A stretch of DNA of 64,000 nucleotides from Hydractinia symbiolongicarpus. Lineage: Eukaryota > Cnidaria > Hydrozoa > Anthoathecata > Hydractiniidae. Below, one piece after another: positions 23,933 through 36,789 of the stretch; position 1 is the first letter of the stretch, and each line of letters starts with the position of its first letter. The notes beneath the pieces were generated by a model. That model saw only the letters and a list, made by a program, of their open reading frames with translations, was not told the origin of the DNA and made no database searches. The DNA lies in the NCBI RefSeq assembly GCF_029227915.1, contig NC_079880.1, positions 33,475,501 through 33,539,500 on the forward strand, read 5' to 3'. Position numbers and translations under genes: made by a program.

Positions 23933-24300
23933 TTTATCAGGCGTCCAGAGGCCGTATTATAGCCTTTTCATGGCGTGTGCATGTGGTTTACGGCGTTGTA
24001 AAGCCACGGAACCAGAGAAAAAAACTTAGGACGGCGTAGTGTATTGAGAGTGGAAGAACTCGACCAATGGTAACAAGCTTGGACGCGTGGAACCACGTGA
24101 TTTACGTGTAAGGCCTTCATTCGGCGTCCAGAGGCCGTATTATAGCCTTTTCATGGCGTGTGCATGTGGTTTACGGCGTTGTAAAGCCACGGAACCAGAG
24201 AAAAAAACTTAGGACGGCGTAGTGTATTGAGAGTGGAAGAACTCGACCAATGGTAACAAGCTTGGACGCGTGGAACCCGGTGATTTACGTGTAAGGCATT
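23933..24300. repeat. Linking monomers with CTCGACC, doubled
   Basis: Two monomers that both have AGCCACGGAACC, the long A run and CTCGACC, so a one-monomer duplication is likely. The first starts CTTTATCAGGCGTCC and the second CTTCATTCGGCGTCC. The first type recurs near 44562 together with the CACGG variant, and the CTTCATTCGG variant recurs near 42731. Confidence 0.75.
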
Positions 24301-26100
24301 TAATAGGCGTCAAAAGGCCGTATTATAGCATTTTCATGGCGTGTGCATGTGGTTTACGGCGTTGTAAAGCCATGGAACCAGGAAAAACAACTTAGGACGG
24401 CGTAGTGCATTGAGAGTGGAAGAACTAGACCAATGGTACCAAGCTTGGACGCGTGGAACCACGTGATTTACGTGTAAGGCCTTTATTAGGCGTCAAAAGG
24501 CCGCGTTATAGCCTTTTCATGGCGTGTGCATGTGGATTACGGCGTTGAAAAGCCATGGAACCAGGGAAAACAACTTAGGACGGCGTAGTGTATTGACAGT
24601 GGAAGAACTAGACCAATGGTAACAAGCTTGGACGCGTGGAACCTTGTGATTTACGTGCAAGGCCTTTATTAGGAGTCCAGGGCCGTATTATAGCCTTTTC
24701 ATGGCGTGTGCATGTGGATTGCGGCGTTGTAAAGCCATGGAGCCAGGAAAAACAACTTAGGACGGCGTAGTGCATTGAGAGTGGAAGAACTAGACCAATA
24801 GTAACCTGCGCAGTCACGCGGAAACACGCGATTTACGTGTAAGGCCTTTATTAGGCGTCCAGGGCCGTATTATAGCCTTTTCATGGCGTGTGCATGTGGA
24901 TTACGGCGTTGTAAAGCCATGGAACCAGGAAAACAACTTAGGACGTTCTAGTGTATTGAGAGTGGAAGGACTAGACCAATGGTAACCTGCGCAGGCACGC
25001 GAAACCACACGATTACGTGTAAGGCATTTCAGAGGCGTTAAAAGGCCGTATTATAGCCTTTTCATGGCGTGTGCATGTGGATTACGGCGTTGTAAAGCCA
25101 TGGAGCCAGGAAAAACAACTTAGGACGGCGTAGTGTATTGAGAGTGGAAGAACTAGACCAATGGTAACAAGCTTGGACGCGTGGAACCCGGTGATTTACG
25201 TGTAAGGCATTTATTAGGCGTCAAAAGGCCGTATTATAGCCTTTTCATGGCGTGTGCATGTGGTTTACGGCGTTGTAAAGCCATGGAACCAGGAAAAACA
25301 ACTTAGGACGGCGTAGTGCATTGAGAGTGGAAGAACTAGACCAATGGTACCAAGCTTGGACGCGTGGAACCACGTGATTTACGTGTAAGGCCTTTATTAG
25401 GCGTCAAAAGGCCGCGTTATAGCCTTTTCATGGCGTGTGCATGTGGATTACGGCGTTGAAAAGCCATGGAACCAGGGAAAACAACTTAGGACGGCGTAGT
25501 GTATTGAGAGTGGAAGAACTAGACCAATGGTAACAAGCTTGGACGCGTGGAACCTTGTGATTTACGTGTAAGGCCTTTATTAGGAGTCCAGGGCCGTATT
25601 ATAGCCTTTTCATGGCGTGTGCATGTGGATTGCGGCGTTGTAAAGCCATGGAGCCAAGAAAAACAACTTAGGACGGCGTAGTGCATTGAGAGTGGAAGAA
25701 CTAGACCAATAGTAACCTGCGCAGTCACGCGGAAACACGCGATTTACGTGTAAGGCCTTTATTAGGCGTCAAAAGGCCGCGTTATAGCCTTTTCATGGCG
25801 TGTGCATGTGGATTACGGCGTTGAAAAGCCATGGAACCAGGGAAAACAACTTAGGACGGCGTAGTGTATTGAGAGTGGAAGAACTAGACCAATGGTAACA
25901 AGCTTGGACGCGTGGAACCTTGTGATTTACGTGTAAGGCCTTTATTAGGAGTCCAGGGCCGTATTATAGCCTTTTCATGGCGTGTGCATGTGGATTGCGG
26001 CGTTGTAAAGCCATGGAGCCAAGAAAAACAACTTAGGACGGCGTAGTGCATTGAGAGTGGAAGAACTAGACCAATAGTAACCTGCGCAGTCACGCGGAAA
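24301..26100. repeat. Y module with three hybrid monomers
   Basis: Holds three copies of the GATTGCGG / GCAGTCACGCGG hybrid monomer, with right halves near 24791, 25702 and 26067. The first two are 911 bp apart (five monomers; one A is missing in CCAGGAAAACAAC near 24928). The last two are 365 bp apart (two monomers). The second and third share GAGCCAAGAA and form the younger pair. The block begins directly with the GCATTTTC / TGCATTGAG / GGTACC monomers and lacks P. Confidence 0.85.
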
Positions 26101-27600
26101 CACGCGATTTACGTGTAAGGCCTTTATTAGGCGTCCAGAGGCCGTATTATAGCCTCTTCATGGCGTGTGCATGTGGATTACGGCGTTGTAAAGCCATGGA
26201 ACCAGGGAAAACAACTTAGGACGGCGTAGTGCATTGAGAGTGGAAGAACTAGACCAATGGTAACCTGCGCAGGCACGCGAAACCACACGATTACGTGTAA
26301 GGCATTTATTCGACGTCCAGAGGCCGTATTATAGCTTTTTCATGGCGTGTGCATGTGGATTACGGCGTTGTAAAGCCATGGAACCAGGAAAAACAACTTA
26401 GGACGGCGTAGTGTATTTGGAGTGGAAGAACTAGACCAATGGTAACAGGCTGGGATTCGTGGAACCACGTGATTTACATTTAGGGCCTTTATTAGCCGTC
26501 CAGAGGCCGTATTATAGCCTTTTCATGGCGTGTGCATGTTGATTACGGCGTTCTGAAGCCATGGAACCAGGAATAACAACTTAGGACGTTCTAGTGTATT
26601 GAGAGTGGAAGGACTACACCAATGGTAAATTGCGCAGGCACGCGAAACCACACGATTACGTGTAAGGCATTTAATATGCGTCAAAAGGCCGTATTATAGC
26701 CTTTTCATGTCGTGTGCATGTGGTTTACGGTGTTGTAAAGCCATGGAACCAGACAAAAAAACTTAGGACGGCGTAGTGTATTGAGAGTGGAAGAACTAGA
26801 CCAATGGTAACAAGCTTGGACGCGTGGAACCCCGTGATTTACGTGTAAGGCATTTAATAGGCGTCAAAAGGCCGTATTATAGTCTTGTCATGGAGTGTGC
26901 ATGTGGTTTACAGCGTTGTAAAGCCATGGAACCAGGAAAAACAACTTAGGACGTTCTAGTGTAATGAGAGTGGAAGGACTAGACCAATGGTAACAAGCTT
27001 GGACGCGTGGAACCAAGTGATTTACGTGTAAGGCCATTATTATTCGTCCAGAGGCCGTATTATAGCCTTTTCATTGCGTGTGCATGTGGATTACGGCGTT
27101 GAAAAGCCATGGAACCAGGAAAAACAACTTAGGACGGCGTAGTGTATTGAGAGTGGAAGAACTAGACCAATGGTAACAAGCTTGGACGCGTGGAACCCCG
27201 TGATTTACATGTAAGGCATTTAATAGGCGTCAAAAGGCCGTATTATAGTCTTTTCATGGCGTGTGCATGTGGTTTACAGCGTTGTAAAGCCATGGAACCA
27301 GGAAAAACAACTTAGGACGTTCTAGTGTATTGAGAGTGGAAGGACTAGACCAATGGTAACAAGCTTGGACGCGTGGAACCACGTGATTTACGTGTAAGGC
27401 TTTTATTAGGCGTCCAGAGGCCGTATTATAGCCTTTTCATGGCGTGTGCATGTGGATTACGGCATTGTAAAGCCATGGAACCAGAGAAAACAACTTAGGA
27501 CGGCGTAGTGTATTTAGAGTGGAAGAACTAGACCAATGGTAACAAGCTTGGACGCGTGGAACCACGTGATTTACGTGTAAGGCATTTAATAGGCGTCAAA
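26101..27600. repeat. W module, copy 3
   Basis: Full W series after a Y hybrid monomer. It matches copy 1 at 15157 bp and copy 2 at 11870/12052 bp. Private variants include TTAATATGCGTC (26672), GGTGTTGTAAAG (26729), AGACAAAAAAAC, TAGTCTTGTCATGGAG (26881), GGCATTGTAAAG (27462) and GTGTATTTAGAG (27509). The higher number of private changes than in neighbouring modules suggests it has not been homogenised recently. Confidence 0.85.
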
Positions 27601-30111
27601 AGGCCGTATTATAGGATTTTCATGGCGTGTGCATGTGGTTTACGGCGTTGTAAAGCCATGGAACCAGGAAAAACGACTTAGGACGTTCTAGTGTATTGAG
27701 AGTGGAAGGACTAGACCAATGGTAACCTGCGCAGGCACGCGAAACCACACGATTACGTGTAATGCATTTAATAGGCGTCAAAAGGCCGTATTTTAGCCTC
27801 TTCATGGCGTGTGCATGTGGTTTACGGCGTTGTAAAGCCATGGAACCAGGGAAAACAACTTAGGACGGCGTAGTGTATTGAGAGTGGAAGAACTAGACCA
27901 ATGGTAACAAGCTTGGACGCGTGGAACCCCGTGATTTACGTGTAAGGCATTTATTAGGCGTCAAAAGGCGGTATTATAGCCTTTTCATGGCCTGTGCATG
28001 TGGTTTACGGCGTTGTAAAGCCATGGAACCAGGAAAAACAACTTAGGACGGCGTAGTGTATTGGGAGTGGAAGAACTAGACCAATGGTAACAAGCTTGGA
28101 CGCGTGGAACCCGGTGATTTACGTGTAAGGCATTTAATAGGCGTCAAAAGGCCGTATTATAGCATTTTCATGGCGTGTGCATGTGGTTTACGGCGTTGTA
28201 AAGCCATGGAACCAGGAAAAACGACTTAGGACGTTCTAGTGTATTGAGAGTGGAAGGACTAGACCAATGGTAACCTGCGCAGGCACGCGAAACCACACGA
28301 TTACGTGTAATGCATTTAATAGGCGTCAAAAGGCCGTATTTTAGCCTCTTCATGGCGTGTGCATGTGGTTTACGGCGTTGTAAAGCCATGGAACCAGGGA
28401 AAACAACTTAGGACGGCGTAGTGTATTGAGAGTGGAAGAACTAGACCAATGGTAACAAGCTTGGACGCGTGGAACCCCGTGATTTACGTGTAAGGCATTT
28501 ATTAGGCGTCAAAAGGCGGTATTATAGCCTTTTCATGGCCTGTGCATGTGGTTTACGGCGTTGTAAAGCCATGGAACCAGGAAAAACAACTTAGGACGGC
28601 GTAGTGTATTGGGAGTGGAAGAACTAGACCAATGGTAACAAGCTTGGACGCGTGGAACCCGGTGATTTACGTGTAAGGCATTTAATAGGCGTCAAAAGGC
28701 CGTATTATAGCATTTTCATGGCGTGTGCATGTGGTTTACGGCGTTGTAAAGCCATGGAACCAGGAAAAACAACTTAGGACGGCGTAGTGCATTGAGAGTG
28801 GAAGAACTAAACCAATGGTACCAAGCTTGGACGCGTGGAACCACGTGATTTACGTGTAAGGCCTTTATTAGGCGTCAAAAGGCCGCGTTATAGCCTTTTC
28901 ATGGCGTGTGCATGTGGATTACGGCGTTGAAAAGCCATGGAACCAGGGAAAACAACTTAGGACGGCGTAGTGTATTGAGAGTGGAAGAACTAGACCAATG
29001 GTAACAAGCTTGGACGCGTGGAACCTTGTGATTTACGTGTAAGGCCTTTATTAGGAGTCCAGGGCCGTATTATAGCCTTTTCATGGCGTGTGCATGTGGA
29101 TTGCGGCGTTGTAAAGCCATGGAGCCAGGAAAAACAACTTAGGACGGCGTAGTGCATTGAGAGTGGAAGAACTAGACCAATAGTAACCTGCACAGTCACG
29201 CGGAAACACGCGATTTACGTGTAAGGCCTTTATTAGGCGTCCAGGGCCGTATTATAGCCTTTTCATGGCGTGTGCATGTGGATTACGGCGTTGTAAAGCC
29301 ATGGAACCAGGAAAAACAACTTAGGACGTTCTAGTGTATTGAGAGTGGAAGGACTAGACCAATGGTAACCTGCGCAGGCACGCGAAACCACACGATTACG
29401 TGTAAGGCATTTCAGAGGCGTTAAAAGGCCGTATTATAGCCTTTTCATGGCGTGTGCATGTGGATTACGGCGTTGTAAAGCCATGGAGCCAGGAAAAACA
29501 ACTTAGGACGGCGTAGTGTATTGAGAGTGGAAGAACTAGACCAATGGTAACAAGCTTGGACGCGTGGAACCCGGTGATTTACGTGTAAGGCATTTATTAG
29601 GCGTCAAAAGGCCGTATTATAGCATTTTCATGGCGTGTGCATGTGGTTTACGGCGTTGTAAAGCCATGGAACCAGGAAAAACAACTTAGGACGGCGTAGT
29701 GCATTGAGAGTGGAAGAACTAGACCAATGGTACCAAGCTTGGACGCGTGGAACCACGTGATTTACGTGTAAGGCCTTTATTAGGCGTCAAAAGGCCGCGT
29801 TATAGCCTTTTCATGGCGTGTGCATGTGGATTACGGCGTTGAAAAGCCATGGAACCAGGGAAAACAACTTAGGACGGCGTAGTGTATTGAGAGTGGAAGA
29901 ACTAGACCAATGGTAACAAGCTTGGACGCGTGGAACCTTGTGATTTACGTGTAAGGCCTTTATTAGGAGTCCAGGGCCGTATTATAGCCTTTTCATGGCG
30001 TGTGCATGTGGATTGCGGCGTTGTAAAGCCATGGAGCCAGGAAAAACAACTTAGGACGGCGTAGTGCATTGAGAGTGGAAGAACTAGACCAATAGTAACC
30101 TGCGCAGTCAC
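27601..30111. repeat. P and Y modules with internal 3-mer duplication
   Basis: The P series occurs twice, 548 bp (three monomers) apart: AAAACGACTTAGGACGTTC near 27670 and 28218, each followed by the private GTAATGCATTTAATAGG (27758 and 28306) and by AAAAGGCGGTATT with GGCCTGTGC. Other P copies read GTAAGGCATTT and are single, so the duplication followed the G-to-T change. Two Y hybrid monomers follow, with right halves near 29173 and 30085, 912 bp apart. The first of the pair carries CCTGCACAGTCACG. Confidence 0.9.
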
Positions 30112-31430
30112 GCGGAAACACGCGATTTACGTGTAAGGCCTTTATTAGGCGTCCAGGGCCGTATTATAGCCTTTTCATGGCGTGTGCATGTGGATTACGG
30201 CGTTGTAAAGCCATGGAACCAGGAAAAACAACTTAGGACGTTCTAGTGTATTGAGAGTGGAAGGACTAGACCAATGGTAACCTGCGCAGGCACGCGAAAC
30301 CACACGATTACGTGTAAGGCATTTCAGAGGCGTTAAAAGGCCGTATTATAGCCTTTTCATGGCGTGTACATGTGGTTTACGGCGTTGTAAAGCCATGGAA
30401 CCAGAAAAAACAACTTAGGACGGCGTAGTGTATCGAGAGTGGAAGAACTAGACCAATGGTAACAAGCTTGGCCGCGTGGAACCTTGTGATTTACGTGTAA
30501 GGCCTTTATTAGGCGTCCAGGGCCGTATTATAGCCTTTTCATGGCGTGTGCATGTGGATTACGGCGTTGTAAAGCCATGGAGCCAGGGAAAACAACTTAG
30601 GACGGCGTAGTGTATTGAGAGTGGAAGAACTAGACCAATGGTTACAAGCTTGGACGCGTGGAACCCCGTGATTTGCGTGTAAGGCATTTATTGGGCGTCA
30701 AAAGGCGTATTATAGCCTTTTCATGGCGTGTGCACGTGGTTTACGGCGTTGTAAAGCCATGGAACCAGGAAAAACAACTTAGGACGGCGTAGTGTATTGG
30801 CAGTGGAAGAGCTAGACCAATGGTAACAAGCTTGGCGCGTGGAACCACGTGATTTACGTGTAAGGCCTTCATTAGGCGTCCAGAGGCCGTATTATAGGAT
30901 TTTCATGGCGTGTGCATGTGGTTTACGGCGTTGTAAAGCCATGGAACCAGGGAAAACAACTTAGGACGGCGTAGTGTATTGAGAGTGGAAGAACTAGACC
31001 AATGGTAACAAGCTTGGACGCGTGGAACCCCGTGATTTACATGTAAGGCATTTAATAGGCGTCAAAAGGCCGTATTATAGTCTTTTCATGGCGTGTGCAT
31101 GTGGTTTACAGCGTTGTAAAGCCATGGAACCAGGAAAAACAACTTAGGACGTTCTAGTGTATTGAGAGTGGAAGGACTAGACCAATGGTAACAAGCTTGG
31201 ACGCGTGGAACCACGTGATTTACGTGTAAGGCTTTTATTAGGCGTCCAGAGGCCGTATTATAGCCTTTTCATGGCGTGTGCATGTGGATTACGGCGTTGT
31301 AAAGCCATGGAACCAGGGAAAACAACTTAGGACGGCGTAGTGTATTGAGAGTGGAAGAACTAGACCAATGGTAACAAGCTTGGACGCGTGGAACCACGTG
31401 ATTTACGTGTAAGGCATTTAATAGGCGTCA
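30112..31430. repeat. Q module joined to W tail
   Basis: Begins with CCAGGGCC and type-B monomers, TTCAGAGGCGTT, GTACATGTGG and TATCGAG with CTTGGCCGCG. Then come the Q markers GGTTACAAGC (30640), the short AAAAGGCGTATT monomer, GGCAGTGGAAGAGC and CTTGGCGCG, and AGGATTTTC. It does not lead to X here. Near 31033 it switches to the end of W (GATTTACATGTAAGG, TAGTCTTTTC, TTTACAGCG, CTTTTATTAGG), which leads back to P. The same switch occurs at 53.68 kb. Confidence 0.85.
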
Positions 31431-33400
31431 AAAGGCCGTATTATAGGATTTTCATGGCGTGTGCATGTGGTTTACGGCGTTGTAAAGCCATGGAACCAGG
31501 AAAAACGACTTAGGACGTTCTAGTGTATTGAGAGTGGAAGGACTAGACCAATGGTAACCTGCGCAGGCACGCGAAACCACACGATTACGTGTAAGGCATT
31601 TAATAGGCGTCAAAAGGCCGTATTTTAGCCTCTTCATGGCGTGTGCATGTGGTTTACGGCGTTGTAAAGCCATGGAACCAGGGAAAACAACTTAGGACGG
31701 CGTAGTGTATTGAGAGTGGAAGAACTAGACCAATGGTAACAAGCTTGGACGCGTGGAACCCCGTGATTTACGTGTAAGGCATTTATTAGGCGTCAAAAGG
31801 CGGTATTATAGCCTTTTCATGGCCTGTGCATGTGGTTTACGGCGTTGTAAAGCCATGGAACCAGGAAAAACAACTTAGGACGGCGTAGTGTATTGGGAGT
31901 GGAAGAACTAGACCAATGGTAACAAGCTTGGACGCGTGGAACCCGGTGATTTACGTGTAAGGCATTTAATAGGCGTCAAAAGGCCGTATTATAGCATTTT
32001 CATGGCGTGTGCATGTGGTTTACGGCGTTGTAAAGCCATGGAACCAGGAAAAACAACTTAGGACGGCGTAGTGCATTGAGAGTGGAAGAACTAGACCAAT
32101 GGTACCAAGCTTGGACGCGTGGAACCACGTGATTTACGTGTAAGGCCTTTATTAGGCGTCAAAAGGCCGCGTTATAGCCTTTTCATGGCGTGTGCATGTG
32201 GATTACGGCGTTGAAAAGCCATGGAACCAGGGAAAACAACTTAGGACGGCGTAGTGTATTGAGAGTGGAAGAACTAGACCAATGGTAACAAGCTTGGACG
32301 CGTGGAACCTTGTGATTTACGTGTAAGGCCTTTATTAGGAGTCCAGGGCCGTATTATAGCCTTTTCATGGCGTGTGCATGTGGATTGCGGCGTTGTAAAG
32401 CCATGGAGCCAGGAAAAACAACTTAGGACGGCGTAGTGCATTGAGAGTGGAAGAACTAGACCAATAGTAACCTGCACAGTCACGCGGAAACACGCGATTT
32501 ACGTGTAAGGCCTTTATTAGGCGTCCAGGGCCGTATTATAGCCTTTTCATGGCGTGTGCATGTGGATTACGGCGTTGTAAAGCCATGGAACCAGGAAAAA
32601 CAACTTAGGACGTTCTAGTGTATTGAGAGTGGAAGGACTAGACCAATGGTAACCTGCGCAGGCACGCGAAACCACACGATTACGTGTAAGGCATTTCAGA
32701 GGCGTTAAAAGGCCGTATTATAGCCTTTTCATGGCGTGTGCATGTGGATTACGGCGTTGTAAAGCCATGGAGCCAGGAAAAACAACTTAGGACGGCGTAG
32801 TGTATTGAGAGTGGAAGAACTAGACCAATGGTAACAAGCTTGGACGCGTGGAACCCGGTGATTTACGTGTAAGGCATTTATTAGGCGTCAAAAGGCCGTA
32901 TTATAGCATTTTCATGGCGTGTGCATGTGGTTTACGGCGTTGTAAAGCCATGGAACCAGGAAAAACAACTTAGGACGGCGTAGTGCATTGAGAGTGGAAG
33001 AACTAGACCAATGGTACAAAGCTTGGACGCGTGGAACCACGTGATTTACGTGTAAGGCCTTTATTAGGCGTCAAAAGGCCGCGTTATAGCCTTTTCATGG
33101 CGTGTGCATGTGGATTACGGCGTTGAAAAGCCATGGAACCAGGGAAAACAACTTAGGACGGCGTAGTGTATTGAGAGTGGAAGAACTAGACCAATGGTAA
33201 CAAGCTTGGACGCGTGGAACCTTGTGATTTACGTGTAAGGCCTTTATTAGGAGTCCAGGGCCGTATTATAGCCTTTTCATGGCGTGTGCATGTGGATTGC
33301 GGCGTTGTAAAGCCATGGAGCCAGGAAAAACAACTTAGGACGGCGTAGTGCATTGAGAGTGGAAGAACTAGACCAATAGTAACCTGCGCAGTCACGCGGA
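31431..33400. repeat. P and Y modules, copy at 31.4 kb
   Basis: Repeats 28.15-30.11 kb at an offset of 3284 bp (18 monomers) and 54.08-56.05 kb at 22651 bp. P is single and reads GTAAGGCATTT. Two hybrid monomers lie 912 bp apart, with right halves near 32457 and 33369. The first has CCTGCACAGTCACG, as in the 29.2 and 55.1 kb copies but not at 13.5 kb. GGTACAAAGC near 33014 is a private variant of GGTACCAAGC. Confidence 0.9.
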
Positions 33401-34870
33401 AACACGCGATTTACGTGTAAGGCCTTTATTAGGCGTCCAGGGCCGTATTATAGCCTTTTCATGGCGTGTGCATGTGGATTACGGCGTTGTAAAGCCATGG
33501 AACCAGGAAAAACAACTTAGGACGTTCTAGTGTATTGAGAGTGGAAGGACTAGACCAATGGTAACCTGCGCAGGCACGCGAAACCACACGATTACGTGTA
33601 AGGCATTTCAGAGGCGTTAAAAGGCCGTATTATAGCCTTTTCATGGCGTGTACATGTGGTTTACGGCGTTGTAAAGCCATGGAACCAGAAAAAACAACTT
33701 AGGACGGCGTAGTGTATCGAGAGTGGAAGAACTAGACCAATGGTAACAAGCTTGGCCGCGTGGAACCTTGTGATTTACGTGTAAGGCCTTTATTAGGCGT
33801 CCAGGGCCGTATTATAGCCTTTTCATGGCGTGTGCATGTGGATTACGGCGTTGTAAAGCCATGGAGCCAGGGAAAACAACTTAGGACGGCGTAGTGTATT
33901 GAGAGTGGAAGAACTAGACCAATGGTTACAAGCTTGGACGCGTGGAACCCCGTGATTTGCGTGTAAGGCATTTATTGGGCGTCAAAAGGCGTATTATAGC
34001 CTTTTCATGGCGTGTGCACGTGGTTTACGGCGTTGTAAAGCCATGGAACCAGGAAAAACAACTTAGGACGGCGTAGTGTATTGGCAGTGGAAGAGCTAGA
34101 CCAATGGTAACAAGCTTGGCGCGTGGAACCACGTGATTTACGTGTAAGGCCTTTATTAGGCGTCCAGAGGCCGTATTATAGGATTTTCATGGCGTGTGCA
34201 TGTGGTTTACGGCGTTGTAAAGCCATGGAACCAGGGAAAACAACTTAGGACGGCGTAGTGTATTGAGAGTGGAAGAACTAGACCAATGGTAACAAGATTG
34301 GACGCGTGGAACCTTGTGATTTACGTGTAAGGCCTTTATTAGGCGTCCAGGGCCGTATTATAGCCTTTTCATGGCGTGTGCATGTGGATTGCGGCGTTGT
34401 AAAGCCATGGAGCCAGGGAAAACAACTTAGGACGGCGTAGTGTATTGAGAGTGGAAGAACTAGACCAATGGTAACAAGCTTGGACGCGTGGAACCTTGTG
34501 ATTTACGTGTAAGGCCTTTATTAGGCGTCCAGGGCCGTATTATAGCCTTTTCATGGCGTGTGCATGTGGATTGCGGCGTTGTAAAGCCATGGAGCCAGGG
34601 AAAACAACTTAGGACGGCGTAGTGTATTGAGAGTGGAAGAACTAGACCAATGGTAACAAGCTTGGACGCGTGGAACCCCGTGATTTACGTGTAAGGCATT
34701 TATTGGGCGTCAAAAGACCTTATTATAGCCTTTTCATGGCGTGTGCACGTGGCTTACGGCGTTGTAAAGCCATGGAACCAGGAAAAACAACTTAGGACGG
34801 CGTAGTGTATTGGGAGTGGAAGAACTAGACCAATGGTAACAAGCTTGGCGCGTGGAACCACGTGATTTAC
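33401..34870. repeat. Q module leading to X, copy at 33.4 kb
   Basis: Q series with GGTTACAAGC (33924), the short AAAAGGCGTATT monomer, GGCAGTGGAAGAGC, AGGATTTTC and then two successive GATTGCGG / GAGCCAGGG monomers (near 34387 and 34570). The 16.0 and 57.0 kb copies have only one, so a single monomer was duplicated in the ancestor of this copy and the one at 37.4 kb. AACAAGATTGG near 34291 is private. It ends with AAAAGACCTTATT. Confidence 0.85.
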
Positions 34871-36789
34871 GTGTAAGGCCTTTTTTAGGCGTCTAGAGGC
34901 CGTATTATAGCCTTTTCATGGCGTGTGCACGTGGTTTACGGCGTTGTAAAGCCATGGAACCAGGAAAAACAACTTAGGACGTTCTAGTGTATTGAGAGTG
35001 GAAGGACTAGACCAATGGTAACCTGCACAGGCACGCGAAACCACACGATTACGTGTAAGGCATTTAATAGGCGTCAAAAGGCCGTATTACAGCCTTTTCA
35101 TGGCGTGTGCATGTGGTTTACGGCGTTGTAAAGCCATGGAACCAGGAAAAACAACTTAGGACGGCGTAGTGTATTGAGAGTGGAAGAACTAGACTAATGG
35201 TAACAAGCTTGGACGCGTGGAACCACGTGATTTACGTGTAAGGCCTTTATTAGGCGTCCAGAGGCCGTATTATAGCCTTTTCATGGCGTGTGCATGTGGA
35301 TTACGGCGTTCTGAAGCCATGAAACCAGGAATAACAACTTAGGACGTTCTAGTGTATTGAGAGTGGAAGGACTAGACCAATGGTAACAAGCTTGGACGCG
35401 TGGAACTTTGTAATTTACGTGTAAGGCCTTTATTAGGCGTCCAGAGGCCGTATTATAGCCTTTTCATGGCGTGTGCATGTGGATTACGGCGTTCGGAAGC
35501 CATGGAACCAGGAATAACAACTTAGGACGTTCTAGTGTATTGAGAGTGGAAGGACTAGACCAATGGTAAATTGCGCAGGCACGCGAAACCACACGATTAC
35601 GTGTAAGGCATTTAATAGGCGTCAAAAGGCCGTATTATAGCCTTTTCATGTCGTGTGCATGTGGTTTACGGCGTTGTAAAGCCATGGAACCAGAGAAAAA
35701 AACTTAGGACGGCGTAGTGTATTGAGAGTGGAAGAACTAGACCAATGGTAACAAGCTTGGCGCGTGGAACCACGTGATTTACGTGTAAGGCCTTTATTAG
35801 GCGTCCAGAGGCCGTATTATAGCCTTTTCATGGCGTGTGCATGTGGATTACGGCGTTGTAAAGCCATGGAACCAGGGAAAACAACTTAGGACAGCGTAGT
35901 GTATTGAGAGTGGAAGAACTAGACCAATGGTAACAAGCTTGGACGCATGGAACCCGGTGATTTACGTGTAAGGCATTTAATAGGCGTCAAAAGGCCGTAT
36001 TATAGGATTTTCATGGCGTGTGCATGTGGTTTACGGCGTTGTAAAGCCATGGAACCAGGGAAAACAACTTAGGACGGCGTAGTGTATTGAGAGTGGAAGA
36101 ACTAGACCAATGGTAACAAGCTTGGACGCGTGGAACCACGTGATTTACGTGTAAGGCCTTTATTAGGCGTTTAGAGGCCGTATTATAGCCTCTTCATGGC
36201 GTGTGCATGTGGATTACGGCGTTGTAAAGCCATGAAACCAGGGAAAACAACTTAGGACGGCGTAGTGTATTGAGAGTGGAAGAACTAGACCAATGGTACC
36301 AAGCTTGGACGCGTGGAACCACGTGATTTACGTGTAAGGCCTTTATTAGGCGTTAAAAGGCCGCGTTATAGCCTTTTCATGGCGTGTGCATGTGGTTTAC
36401 GGCGTTGTAAAGCCATGGAACCAGGAAAAACAACTTAGGACGGCGTAGTGTATTGGGAGTGGAAGAACTAGACCAATGGTAACAAGCTTGGACGCGTGGA
36501 ACCACGTGATTTACGTGTAAGGCCTTTATTAGGCGTCCAGAGGCCGTATTATAGCCTCTTCATGGCGTGTGCATGTGGTTCACGGCGTTGTAAAGCCATG
36601 GACCCAGAAAAAACAACTTAGGACGGCGTAGTGTATCGAGAGTGGAAGAACTAGACCAATGGTAACAAGCTTGGACGCGTGGAACTTTGTGATTTTTGTG
36701 TAAGGCCTTTATTAGGCGTCCAGAGGCCGTATTATAGCCTTTTCATGGCGTGTGCATGTGGATTACGGCGTTGTAAAGCCATGGAGCCA
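34871..36789. repeat. X module, truncated copy 3
   Basis: X positions 1 to about 11. Position 8 is missing, and a GGCGTTTAGAGG monomer (36164; CATGAAACC, GGTACC) absent from X copies 1 and 2 is present. Near 36790 the sequence changes from X position 11 (GAGCCAGGG) to the Y-type GAGCCAGGAAAAAC followed by CCCGGTG and GCATTTTC. X is therefore cut here and a new Y begins. Confidence 0.85.
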
